Shown: positions 44,023-52,811 of the stretch, one piece after another
Layout of the letters: each line of letters begins with the position of its first letter
Position numbering within the stretch: the first letter of the stretch is position 1
From: Flavobacteriales bacterium
GTDB lineage: Bacteria; Bacteroidota; Bacteroidia; Flavobacteriales_D; Sanyastnellaceae
Assembly: GCA_029245065.1 (NCBI GenBank)
Contig: JAQWQB010000106.1
Coordinates: 1-64,000, forward strand
Reading direction: 5' to 3'
DNA length: 64,000 nt
Translations under genes and position numbers: made by a program
Notes under the pieces: generated by a model
The model's input: the letters and a program-made list of their open reading frames with translations, nothing else
Databases searched by the model: none
What the model was told of the DNA's origin: nothing

Positions 44023-44901
44023 ATGAATAACAAAGTCTATATAGGCGTCATTGCCGTGCTGCTTATGGCATGCGCTTACCTCGGATACAACCTTTCTAAG
44101 AAAGGCGATGAGGTAGTTCAGAAAACAGAAGAAATTGGCGGATTGGAAATCGAACGTCAATCGTTGGAACTTGAACTTCAGAAAATGAGTTTCAGCTACG
44201 ACACCCTTCGCACTGAGAACTCGTACATGATGGCAGAAATGGCTGCTCAGCGCACGGAAATCGAAGATCTGTTGAAGAAGGTGAAGGATAAAAACTGGAG
44301 CGTGAGCAAGTTGAAAAAGGAAGCTTCAACACTTCGTTCAATCATGAAAGGTTACATCGTTACCATTGATTCATTGAATCAGTTGAATCAAAATTTGATG
44401 GCTGAAAATGATGAATTGAACCAACGTGTAACAACGGTAGAAGGCGAAAACGATGAGTTGCTTCAACGCCAGGAAAACATGGAAGGGTTGATTGCCACAG
44501 GACAGGTTTTGCAAACTGCATCTGTATCGGCAACGGCTATTCGTCTTACATCTGGAGGGAATCAACGTGAAACAAACAGATCATCTAAAACAGAGATGAT
44601 TAAGGCGTGCTTCACCCTCATGGAAAACCCAATTGCCAAGCCAGGAGAGAAGAACCTTTACATGCGTATCATAGCGCCTGACGGAAGTGTTTTAGCGAAT
44701 AAGGATGGAAATGCCACACGTGAATTCAATGGCGAAGGCGTTCAAAATTTCTCGGTGTCTAGAACCATTGACTACAACAACCAACGCATGGATGTTTGCG
44801 TTTTCTACACCGTACAGAGCGATTTAGAGAAAGGCGATTACAAGATGTTCATATACGAAGAAGGGAACCGAATTGGTACGATTGACCTTGCTTTGAAATA
44901 G
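44023..44901 (+). CDS. Membrane-anchored coiled-coil protein
   Basis: A 292-residue protein. One N-terminal membrane segment (YIGVIAVLLMACAYLGYNL, about 5-23), a long coiled coil (about 30-165, heptads rich in Glu, Leu, Lys and Gln) and a C-terminal beta-rich domain (about 185-292; GEKNLYMRIIAPDGSVLANK, KGDYKMFIYEEGNRIGTIDL). Similar proteins are common but uncharacterised in Flavobacteriales. It could be a structural or envelope-spacing protein. TAATTTCG at 43995-44002 is a one-mismatch -7 element. A strong bidirectional terminator follows. Confidence 0.8.
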   Translation: MNNKVYIGVIAVLLMACAYLGYNLSKKGDEVVQKTEEIGGLEIERQSLELELQKMSFSYDTLRTENSYMMAEMAAQRTEIEDLLKKVKDKNWSVSKLKKEASTLRSIMKGYIVTIDSLNQLNQNLMAENDELNQRVTTVEGENDELLQRQENMEGLIATGQVLQTASVSATAIRLTSGGNQRETNRSSKTEMIKACFTLMENPIAKPGEKNLYMRIIAPDGSVLANKDGNATREFNGEGVQNFSVSRTIDYNNQRMDVCVFYTVQSDLEKGDYKMFIYEEGNRIGTIDLALK

Positions 44902-44917
44902 CAACAACTAAAGACAT

Positions 44918-44956
44918 AAAAAAAGCCCCGTGGAAGATGTTCCATGGGGCTTTTTT
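44918..44956. terminator. Bidirectional terminator between convergent genes
   Basis: AAAAAAGCCCCGTGGAA and TTCCATGGGGCTTTTTT pair over a long stem (one G-T) with a 4-nt loop, flanked by A- and T-runs. It serves 44023-44901 (+) and 44971-45507 (-). Confidence 0.9.
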
Positions 44957-44970
44957 GATCATATCATATG

Positions 44971-45507
44971 TTAGAATGCGAAGCTTAAGCCAACTCTTCC
45001 TCCGCTTAAGACGCTTCCTCCGCCTACCTCAGCGAAAATTGATTTGTTCGATTTGAAGTGATACCTACCTCCAACAGCTAGACCAAACCCAAGTCCTCCT
45101 TGCGAACCTGAATACGTCTCATCATAACCGTCTATGGTATCTGTCAATCTCGTGGACCAAAAATAATAGTTTAAACGTGCTCCTCCGTAGAGATCAAATT
45201 CAGAAGGTACGTCGAGAAGTTCATCGAAATAGTAATTCCATCCGCCCTCAAGGCCTACAATGGTATGACGCCAAGAAGAGCTTGATCCAAGATAGTTGAA
45301 CGATTCACGCTTCGAACGAAAAGAACCACCAACAACAATGCTTTGATTTGGGAACTCAAGTGGGATTTCAACGGTTCCAAAAACGGGGATACCCCAAGTA
45401 GAAAGGCCTACGCCAAGATTGAAGTATTTCGTATCTGGTTGAGCTGATAGCGATTGGCTCCCGAAAAATGCCCCTAACAAAAATAGGGCTGTAAGTACTT
45501 TATTCAT
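44971..45507 (-). CDS. Small outer-membrane beta-barrel protein
   Basis: A 178-residue exported protein. Signal peptide (1-23, ending SQSLSAQ), then alternating amphipathic strands with Gly and aromatic residues (YFNLGVGLSTWGIPVFGTVE, WRHTIVGLEGGWNYYFDELL, FDLYGGARLNYYFWS) and a C-terminal Phe (GRVGLSFAF). This is typical of an 8-stranded OMP. No specific function can be assigned. ATG 45507 is used because it starts the signal peptide. Confidence 0.8.
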   Translation of the reverse strand: MNKVLTALFLLGAFFGSQSLSAQPDTKYFNLGVGLSTWGIPVFGTVEIPLEFPNQSIVVGGSFRSKRESFNYLGSSSSWRHTIVGLEGGWNYYFDELLDVPSEFDLYGGARLNYYFWSTRLTDTIDGYDETYSGSQGGLGFGLAVGGRYHFKSNKSIFAEVGGGSVLSGGRVGLSFAF

Positions 45508-45666
45508 GTCAGTTGTGTTTGCGGTGCTAAGTAGCAACAATTATTCCACTCTGATAATTAGTACATTCCTAAAAACAGATGATTTTTCATGTTTCAAAGA
45601 TAAACTGAAAGGCAAGCATCCATTTCGTTTAACAAATAAATAACCCGTGAACGCTGGATTCTCAGT

Positions 45667-45704
45667 CAAAAAAAAGGCCTTAACACATTGGTCAAGGCCT
45701 TTTA
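45667..45704 (-). terminator. Terminator of the subtilase gene
   Basis: AAAAGGCCTT and AAGGCCTTTT pair with a 12-nt loop. On the minus strand it is followed by a long T-run. It starts 20 nt after the stop at 45724. Confidence 0.85.
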
Positions 45705-45723
45705 ATTCGTTGTTGTGGGTTAC

Positions 45724-48369
45724 TTATTCAACCACAATTTTTTGAACACCTACCAAGTTCGCTCCATCGAACAAACGGATTAGGTAAACACCGTTTGCCA
45801 GCCCGTTCAATGAAAGCTGTGTGCTTCCGTTTGAAACTTGCTGAAGAACCGTTCTTCCTGTAAGGTCAGTCATTTCAATGTTGTAATTCCCTTGTGCTAG
45901 TGATATGTTGACTACACCAGACGCTGGATTCGGATAAACGTTCCACTGAACAGCTCCATTCTCAACTACATTATCAATCACGTTATCTGTGATTTCAACG
46001 CAGTAATCTTCTACCTCTCCAAAAGCGAATTCTTCGCATGGTTCTGGTGCATCACCGCCGCCAAATCCACCAACGTATTTCATAGAAACACGCATTCTGG
46101 CAGAACCTTCAGGAGCATTTGTTGGGATTTCCATCAATCCAGTAGACGGCTCTGTTGAACCACCTTCAGAATCATACACAAGCTCATCGTTATCAAACGT
46201 TCCGTTTTGGTTGAAGTCAATCCAAACTACCCAGTGCTCGTCATATTCAAATCCATCGAAACCAGGAGTGAAAGTTACAGTATATGAACCACCTGGATCT
46301 AGTGTTGTGCCAATGTCAGGAGATCCTGTGTAATCTGCATAACCGTCATTCATACCCGACGTGTTATCGATGTCTTGTACCTGTACTCTGTCTATCCATT
46401 CTTCGGTTGCGTTCTCACTTAAAGAAGCGCAGAACTCAAGATCAGCGCATGCGCCACATCCAACGGTGTTAAACATAAATTCTTCTGTAAAGCTCAATGT
46501 TTCATCGGCACAAACTACCTGAATCATTACCGAGTAAACGGTACAATCTGTCAAATCAGAGAACGTATACGTGTTGTCTGTAATGCCTGTAATGGTTTCT
46601 GACATTCCACCTGTAGAAGTGAATTCAATATTGTAGCTCTCTGCTGCCAACACATCTTCCCAAGAAATAGTTGCTGAGTTGTTAGAAACTGCGTCCAAAA
46701 CAATTGATTCGAAAGCTGGGTTTTCACAGCATCCTTCCGTCAGCCAAGTTGTGCTTCCAGACCATTCGCTTTCACCGTCTTCACAAAGCGCCATTACTTG
46801 TACTTCGTATTCAGTACACCAAACAGACCCTTCAATCGTATAGTTTGGGTCAGTCAATCCATCGACGTTCGTCCATTCAGGTGCACCCACTTCGCGGTAA
46901 CGAAGGTTGAATCCAATCATGGAGTTTAGGTTACCCCATGTCACATCGTAGTTTCCATCTCCAGAAGGAGTAGCAGCTACAGAGAAAGGTGTTAAGCAAT
47001 CGCTATCACTACAAGACTCAAGAATAAGGTTAATTGAGTTGTTCACGTTCAAACGTCCACCTGTAACACATTCGTCAGATAGGTTTGCTACTGCATCTGT
47101 TCCATCGAACAAGACTTGACGCACGTAGTCAGCTCCTGCTTGTGGATCTCCTTGAACGAGCGCCATGAATGACGGACAAGGTGTAGAGTAGATCAATGCG
47201 ATTGCTCCAGCTGTAAGTGGAGATGCGAAAGATGTTCCAGAAGTAGATCCGTAAGCGTTTGTTCCTTGCGTAGTCCAAACCGCTTCACCTGGAGCTCCTA
47301 AGTCAATTGTTGTTGCTCCGTATCCCGAGAATGTTCTTACGTCAGCGCTATTGGTAGCCGTTACTGAGATCATGTAATCAGAATCACATGCCGTTGGGAT
47401 ATCTCCAACTACGTCGATATTTACGTTGTTGTTCGCTGTTGCTCCACAGTTTAGAATTCCGTTCTCACCTAACGTGTTGTAGAATTCACACCACAATGGA
47501 ATGGTAGCAGGGTCTCCACCATCAATACCCCAAGAAGCGTTCGTTGCTACAACAAATGCACCACTTGCACCTCCTGTTTCATCGTAAATCATACGCATGT
47601 TCATTGCATAATCATATGCGGCAATCACACTTGCTTCGTTACCAAGGCTTTCACCAGTAACACTCATGATTTTCACGTCCCAGTTCGCTCCAGCTACTCC
47701 TTCGTCGTTATTTCCTTTGGCACCAATCATACCCATCACTTGGGTACCGTGACCTCCGTTGAAAACACCAGAATCATCATTACTTGCAACGTTCCAGCCA
47801 TCGTAATCATCAATGTATCCATTGCCATCGTTATCGATGCCATCGTCTGGAATTTCGCCTTCATTGAACCACTTGTTTCCTTCAAGGTCAACGTGGTTAA
47901 GGTTTCCACCTTCAATTACACACACAACGATCTCATCGCCAAATGCTGTTGTACCACCTGTTGTGATATCCCATGCTTCTTCGGTATCGATGTCGTTATC
48001 TGTAAAATCATTGTGGTGCCACTGGCTACCGTAATCTGGATCATTCGGTGTTTCACGAAGGGTTACATAGTGGTTGTACTGCACAATCTGTACAGAAGGG
48101 TGCATCCAAAACGCAGAACGAATATCTCTAGCTTCCACTAGTTCTTCGTCGAAGGTGAATTGCCAAATGCGGCTGTGCTTACTCAATACTTGTTTCACTT
48201 CAACGCCTGTGTAAACACCTTCCACAATAAGGAGGTCTTCAACAATCTTGTCTACGTCATCGTTGCTAGTTACTTGAACCAATAGTTCTCCGGGAACATA
48301 AGGGCTCTCTTTTTGTGCAAAGGTTACTACAGAAAGTAGCACCAGTAAAAGGGTAAAAATCTTGTTCAT
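45724..48369 (-). CDS. Subtilisin-like (S8) serine peptidase, T9SS type A, with catalytic Asp replaced by Glu
   Basis: An 881-residue exported protein. Signal peptide (1-18), an N-terminal propeptide-like region (about 22-105), then an S8 domain (about 130-450). His207 lies in GGHGTQVMG, Asn278 in ATNASWG and Ser380 in STSGTSFASP. The position of the first catalytic residue is Glu153 (VVCVIEGGN) instead of Asp. Two fibronectin-III-like modules follow (about 460-630), a GEVE domain (about 650-790; HWVVWIDFNQNGTFDNDELV, FGEVEDYCVEI) and a type A sorting domain (WNVYPNPASGVVNISL to KIVVE). Activity is plausible but not certain with Glu. Confidence 0.9.
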   Translation of the reverse strand: MNKIFTLLLVLLSVVTFAQKESPYVPGELLVQVTSNDDVDKIVEDLLIVEGVYTGVEVKQVLSKHSRIWQFTFDEELVEARDIRSAFWMHPSVQIVQYNHYVTLRETPNDPDYGSQWHHNDFTDNDIDTEEAWDITTGGTTAFGDEIVVCVIEGGNLNHVDLEGNKWFNEGEIPDDGIDNDGNGYIDDYDGWNVASNDDSGVFNGGHGTQVMGMIGAKGNNDEGVAGANWDVKIMSVTGESLGNEASVIAAYDYAMNMRMIYDETGGASGAFVVATNASWGIDGGDPATIPLWCEFYNTLGENGILNCGATANNNVNIDVVGDIPTACDSDYMISVTATNSADVRTFSGYGATTIDLGAPGEAVWTTQGTNAYGSTSGTSFASPLTAGAIALIYSTPCPSFMALVQGDPQAGADYVRQVLFDGTDAVANLSDECVTGGRLNVNNSINLILESCSDSDCLTPFSVAATPSGDGNYDVTWGNLNSMIGFNLRYREVGAPEWTNVDGLTDPNYTIEGSVWCTEYEVQVMALCEDGESEWSGSTTWLTEGCCENPAFESIVLDAVSNNSATISWEDVLAAESYNIEFTSTGGMSETITGITDNTYTFSDLTDCTVYSVMIQVVCADETLSFTEEFMFNTVGCGACADLEFCASLSENATEEWIDRVQVQDIDNTSGMNDGYADYTGSPDIGTTLDPGGSYTVTFTPGFDGFEYDEHWVVWIDFNQNGTFDNDELVYDSEGGSTEPSTGLMEIPTNAPEGSARMRVSMKYVGGFGGGDAPEPCEEFAFGEVEDYCVEITDNVIDNVVENGAVQWNVYPNPASGVVNISLAQGNYNIEMTDLTGRTVLQQVSNGSTQLSLNGLANGVYLIRLFDGANLVGVQKIVVE

Positions 48370-48479
48370 AATGTAGGTTTACGGTTTCAAATGCTTTCGC
48401 ATGGTAATATTACAATGAAAAATACGTTTACCCTCGTAAGGTTTTGTCTGATATACAACGCCTACGTGTTGAAAAACAC

Positions 48480-50936
48480 TTAATCTCTGAAATAGAGTCG
48501 TTGCACTCTTCTAGAAATACCCGCTATTATTTCATAGGGAATGGTGGCCGCAGACGTCGCTAGCTCGGTTACTTTTGGGTTGTCTCCGAACACAATTACC
48601 TCATCTCCGTCTTGGATTTCTGACCCCGTAATATCTACCATTGTCATGTCCATACAGACCTTCCCAACTACCTGATAACGTTGCCCTTTGATGACTACTT
48701 CTCCCTTGCCTTCGCTCAAACTTCTTGGAAATCCATCTGCATAACCAATTGGAATCGTAGCAATTTTCCGTTCGTGTTGGGCCATTGAAGAACGGGTATA
48801 GCCCACGCTCTCTCCTGCTCCAATCATCCGAACTTGTGAAACTCTTGTTTTCAGCGCTCCCACTGGCTTCACTTGATCACGGTCCTCAGCGCATGATGGA
48901 ACGCCATACACCCCAATTCCTATGCGAACCATTTCATAGTGCGCTTTTGGAAACCGCATAATGCCGGCGGTATTGCATATGTGTCGGTCGATGGCGTAGC
49001 CAAGTGCCTTGGTTGCCGCTGCATGCAACCGATCAAAAGTGGCAATTTGTTGTAACGTAAACCCGTCGTGTTTTGGGTCATCAGAAGCAGCTAAATGGCT
49101 CAAAATGCTCGCTACTCGAATAGACTTACTTCGTTTTACGAGTTCTAGCACATCTCCAAAATTCTGCTCGTCGAATCCGAGTCGGTGCATGCCCGTATCT
49201 ACCTTCAAGTGGATGTTGAAAGGGGTCGAAACACGTTGGAAATTGAGTTCTTCGACCAACTTTTCCAGCTGGTGTAAGCTGTAGATTTCAGGCTCAAGGT
49301 TGTATTTGACCAGTTGGTGGAAACTTCTTGCGTCTGCATTCAAGATGAAAATCGGTAACTGAATTCCTTCTTCGCGAAGCTCTATTCCCTCATTGATGTA
49401 GGCCACACCAAGATAATCCACATGGTTCACTTCAAGTATTTCAGCAATCTCGGCATTCCCACTTCCATAGGCATACGCCTTGATCATGGCCATTACTTTT
49501 ACTTCGGGCGAAAGCTGATTCCGGTAAAAATGCAAGTTATGTTCAAGTCTCGAGAGGTTTATTTCAAGGGTCGAATCATGCCCCTTCGCCATCAATTCCC
49601 TCACCACCCGATCAAACCTGAACTGCTTCGCCCCTTTTATTAAAACGGCCTTGTTTCTGAAATCAACTGAATCCATTTCAGCAAGTAGGCCGCTGGTCGA
49701 TGGAAAGTGCAGGGAAGGCAGTATAAATTGATCAGCGTTTCGGAAAGTAGCGGGCCCAACCGTTACCACTTGGTCGATGTCGAATGAACTGATTAGGTGA
49801 TTCACTCGCTGATAGAGTTCTTTTTCCGGTATTCCTGTTTGAAGAATATCGCTAATGATTAGTAGCTTGGACGGACGGTTCAAGCGTTTCAAATCGTCCA
49901 GTGCAATTTCCAGTGCATTGATGTCATTGTTGTGGACATCCGAAATCAACCGGCTACCGTTCAGACCTTCTACATGCTGCATACGCATGTCTTCAGATCC
50001 TAACTTCGAAACCCGTTTCTTCAACGTCTCTGGATCCATCCCTTGTTCCAAACAGAACAGCGCACAGAGCAAGACATTGTTGCGGAATGCGGTTCCCCCT
50101 TCCTTCAAACTAAGCACTATTTCAACGCTATTCCACCTAGTACGAATGAGGTGATCTGACTGCTCTAGGACCACTAAGTTGGCCTGGTTGTTTTTTTTAC
50201 TCCAGCAGCAATGCTCGCCTTGGTAGCCAGCCTTCAGCAGTGATTCTTTAATGAGCGGTTGGTCTGAGTTGTAGTACACTTTTTTGCAACCCAACATAAG
50301 CTTAGCCTTTTCAAGGGCAAGGGCTTCCATGTTTGCGAAGTTCTCTAGGTGTGCACTTCCAAGGTGAGTGAAAATCCCCAAGTTTGGCTGAATCACATCG
50401 GCAAGCGCGTCCATTTCTCCTGGCTGAGAGATTCCCACTTCAAACAACGAGAGTTCATCTTTTTCGCCCATTCTCCATACAGAAAGCGGCACGCCAATTT
50501 GACTATTGAAGCTTCTAGGGCTGCGTACTATTCGCAATTCAGGTGACAGCATTTCGTGCAACCACTCTTTGACAATGGTTTTGCCATTGCTACCCGTGAT
50601 GCCAACCACCGGACAATTGAATTTCGAACGTTTGAATTTCGCCAACGATTGCATGGCGCTAACGGTGTCCTCTACCCTTGCTATTGCGGCACCTTCCAAC
50701 GCGTCAAAATCTGCTTCCTTATTGACAATAAAGCAGCGCACCCCTTGCTCATAGGCCGACTGAATATAGTCGTGACCATCGAAATTCTCACCTGAAATGG
50801 CAATGAAGCAGGAAATGTTGGGGTAAACAATGGACCTTGAATCAATCGAAAGTTTGGAAAAGGAATGCTGTACTTGCCCAGACAAGGTTCCGTTGAGAAA
50901 AGTCAGTTCACCAAACTCAATATGTTGCGATTTCAT
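48480..50936 (-). CDS. Bifunctional MurF ligase-alanine racemase
   Basis: An 818-residue fusion found in Bacteroidota. Residues about 1-450 are UDP-N-acetylmuramoyl-tripeptide:D-Ala-D-Ala ligase, with ATP loop GITGSNGKT and the Mur-ligase GSAHLENFANMEALALEKAK. Residues about 455-818 are PLP-dependent alanine racemase, with PLP Lys486 in AMIKAYAYGSG, DTGMHRLGF, NTAGIMRFP and catalytic Tyr in VGYTR. The fusion links D-Ala production to its use in peptidoglycan synthesis. The expected ligase catalytic loop is present, so both halves look active. ATG overlaps the tdk stop (ATGA). Confidence 0.95.
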   Translation of the reverse strand: MKSQHIEFGELTFLNGTLSGQVQHSFSKLSIDSRSIVYPNISCFIAISGENFDGHDYIQSAYEQGVRCFIVNKEADFDALEGAAIARVEDTVSAMQSLAKFKRSKFNCPVVGITGSNGKTIVKEWLHEMLSPELRIVRSPRSFNSQIGVPLSVWRMGEKDELSLFEVGISQPGEMDALADVIQPNLGIFTHLGSAHLENFANMEALALEKAKLMLGCKKVYYNSDQPLIKESLLKAGYQGEHCCWSKKNNQANLVVLEQSDHLIRTRWNSVEIVLSLKEGGTAFRNNVLLCALFCLEQGMDPETLKKRVSKLGSEDMRMQHVEGLNGSRLISDVHNNDINALEIALDDLKRLNRPSKLLIISDILQTGIPEKELYQRVNHLISSFDIDQVVTVGPATFRNADQFILPSLHFPSTSGLLAEMDSVDFRNKAVLIKGAKQFRFDRVVRELMAKGHDSTLEINLSRLEHNLHFYRNQLSPEVKVMAMIKAYAYGSGNAEIAEILEVNHVDYLGVAYINEGIELREEGIQLPIFILNADARSFHQLVKYNLEPEIYSLHQLEKLVEELNFQRVSTPFNIHLKVDTGMHRLGFDEQNFGDVLELVKRSKSIRVASILSHLAASDDPKHDGFTLQQIATFDRLHAAATKALGYAIDRHICNTAGIMRFPKAHYEMVRIGIGVYGVPSCAEDRDQVKPVGALKTRVSQVRMIGAGESVGYTRSSMAQHERKIATIPIGYADGFPRSLSEGKGEVVIKGQRYQVVGKVCMDMTMVDITGSEIQDGDEVIVFGDNPKVTELATSAATIPYEIIAGISRRVQRLYFRD

Positions 50937-51604
50937 AGGTCAAGAGTTTGCGTTGCGTCTTGGTCCGTTTCTTCCTTTCCGAGCGCTTCGCGTATGGCGC
51001 GAATATCTTCTTCTGTAATGTAATTGGGATCTTCCAACGCTCTGAAGTAGGCTTCACGTGAAAGCGGCACATACAGGTCGTTTTCACCCAACTCCACTAA
51101 TTTATCACTTTGCGAGAGTTTGAATGAGTGGTGCGCTAATCCGCCAGTCTTTATGCAAATAGCGTGCACCTTTGTCACGAATTCGGCCAGCGCCAATAAT
51201 TGCGGCATGGGGCCAAATGGTCTTCCTTTAAAGTCTAAATCGAGTCCGGCGATGATGACCCGAATACCAGAATTTGCCAATTGTGTGCACACATTGGGAA
51301 GTTCATCATCAAAGAATTGCGCCTCATCGATTCCGACTACTTCAACATCATTGGCTAGCAAGAGCAATTGTGAACTGTGTGGAACTGGAGTTGAAAGAAT
51401 GGCCGTTTTGTTATGGCTCACAACTTCTTCGTTGCTGTATCTCCTATCTACCTCAGGTTTGAAGATCTCAACCTTCTGTCTAGCAAATTGCGCACGACGC
51501 ATTCGCCGAATCAACTCTTCAGTCTTTCCGGAAAACATTGAGCCACAAATGACTTCAATCCATCCTTTTCGCTTTCCACGATTATCAATACTTTCCAGAA
51601 ACAT
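50933..51604 (-). CDS. tdk: Thymidine kinase (type II)
   Basis: A 223-residue salvage kinase making dTMP. P-loop ICGSMFSGKTEE (19-30), DEAQFFDDEL (93-102), and the thymidine-lasso region GLDLDFKGRPFGP. The usual four-Cys zinc site is mostly lost: Cys150 is kept, but the partner positions are Thr153, Ser182 and Ala185. ATG 51604 is chosen because an exact -7 element lies at 51614-51621; longer frames to 51775 would run through the divergent promoter. It is coupled to murF-alr by a 4-nt overlap. Confidence 0.95.
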   Translation of the reverse strand: MFLESIDNRGKRKGWIEVICGSMFSGKTEELIRRMRRAQFARQKVEIFKPEVDRRYSNEEVVSHNKTAILSTPVPHSSQLLLLANDVEVVGIDEAQFFDDELPNVCTQLANSGIRVIIAGLDLDFKGRPFGPMPQLLALAEFVTKVHAICIKTGGLAHHSFKLSQSDKLVELGENDLYVPLSREAYFRALEDPNYITEEDIRAIREALGKEETDQDATQTLDL

Positions 51605-51613
51605 AACGTAGGA

Positions 51614-51621
51614 CAAAGTTA
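51614..51621 (-). promoter_or_regulatory. -7 promoter element of tdk
   Basis: The minus strand reads TAACTTTG (exact TAnnTTTG), leaving about 4-5 nt of leader before ATG 51604. Confidence 0.55.
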
Positions 51622-51631
51622 GCATAAAGCG

Positions 51632-51639
51632 TACTTTTG
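51632..51639 (+). promoter_or_regulatory. -7 promoter element of the lipoprotein gene at 51657
   Basis: TACTTTTG (exact TAnnTTTG), 17 nt upstream of ATG 51657 and only 10 nt from the divergent tdk -7 element. Confidence 0.55.
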
Positions 51640-51656
51640 AAAAGAATGAGAATCGT

Positions 51657-52070
51657 ATGAGAACAGTATTTTTTACGCTAGCGACTGTTTGTCTAGCACT
51701 TACCGCTTGTGAAAAGCAGCCTGGAGAAGGTGGAAAAGCCTCCATTAAAGGCAAAATAATGACGGAAGAACGCACCGTTTTGTCTAATCCTGCCTCTGCT
51801 CAAGCACAATATCCGGCAGCTGACGAAGACGTTTACATCGTTTTTGGAGACAATATTTCACCCGATGACAGAGTACTCACCAATTATGATGGCGAATTTG
51901 AGTTTCGCTTTCTTCGGGAAGGAAAATACACTGTCTACGTTTACAGTGGAGACACTACTGGACAAGCTGGAGTTGATATCAACCGGATGCCCATTCTTCG
52001 CGAAATTGAGATCACAGATCGGAAAGAAGAATTAGACTTAGGATCAATTTGGAGGTATGAAGACTTTTAG
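51657..52070 (+). CDS. Lipoprotein with a carboxypeptidase-regulatory-like fold
   Basis: A 137-residue predicted lipoprotein. Lipobox LTACEK (Cys18). The mature part contains ASIKGKIM and LTNYDGEFEFRFLREGKYTV followed by YVYSGDTTG, the pattern of a small Ig-like/carboxypeptidase-regulatory domain, although an insert (about 38-58) splits it. It overlaps the next gene by 14 nt, so the two likely act together in the outer membrane. The role is unknown. Confidence 0.75.
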   Translation: MRTVFFTLATVCLALTACEKQPGEGGKASIKGKIMTEERTVLSNPASAQAQYPAADEDVYIVFGDNISPDDRVLTNYDGEFEFRFLREGKYTVYVYSGDTTGQAGVDINRMPILREIEITDRKEELDLGSIWRYEDF

Positions 52071-52725
52071 ACTTAGTGTTGTTGTTCTTCTTTTAACCAT
52101 CCCATTTTCAGCTGCAAGTCAATACACAGATGCTGGGGTCTGGGGTGGAGTCACGTTGAAAAAAGACCTTCCTAAAGGCTTTGACCTAGATGCTGAATTC
52201 CAATTCCGATCAGAGTTGATGGGAACGCATTTAGCCACTGTGTTGTCTGACTTAGGCGCTTCGTACAAGATTAACAAATGGATGAAAGCAGCGTTGACGT
52301 ATCGTTTTGGTGCTTTAAACGGTTTAGATAACGTCCAATCTACGCGCCACCGTTTTGCGGCCGATTTAACATTTGATCATGATTTCGGTAAACCGAACGG
52401 TTCTTTTAGAATTCGATATCAAGCCGGACAGCGTTCCACAGACGAAAATGGGATTTCTGACTTACGTGACGCCATCCGTTACCGGGTAAAAGGAGACATC
52501 AAGTTAATCAAGAAAACAAGGCTAGCCTCTTCTTTTGAACTATTTCAAGGCAGCACAGATTACGGGTTTGAACTCACCGATTGGCGTTGGAAAATTGGCA
52601 TCCAGCACAAGTTGAAAAAGAGGCAATACCTCACCGTGGGTTACCTTCTTCAAAATGAATTGCACACCAACGACCCGCTAATGGAACATGTTGTAACCAT
52701 TGGGTACTCCTATGAATTCAAGTAG
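52057..52725 (+). CDS. DUF2490-like outer-membrane protein
   Basis: A 222-residue exported protein. Signal peptide ending SAASQ, then a beta-barrel-like chain with DAGVWGGVTLKKDLPKGFDL, DAEFQFRS, KAALTYRFG, RYQAGQRSTDE and the final GYSYEFK. This fits the DUF2490 family of predicted barrels, whose role is unknown. It overlaps the preceding lipoprotein gene by 14 nt and is probably co-transcribed. Confidence 0.78.
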   Translation: MKTFRLSVVVLLLTIPFSAASQYTDAGVWGGVTLKKDLPKGFDLDAEFQFRSELMGTHLATVLSDLGASYKINKWMKAALTYRFGALNGLDNVQSTRHRFAADLTFDHDFGKPNGSFRIRYQAGQRSTDENGISDLRDAIRYRVKGDIKLIKKTRLASSFELFQGSTDYGFELTDWRWKIGIQHKLKKRQYLTVGYLLQNELHTNDPLMEHVVTIGYSYEFK

Positions 52726-52811
52726 GTTTTCAATCTGAAGTTGTTTTTTACCTCGTTGAGCACAACAGATTCTGCGTTTTGGAACGTTTATCTTTACCGG
52801 GTAACAACTGC

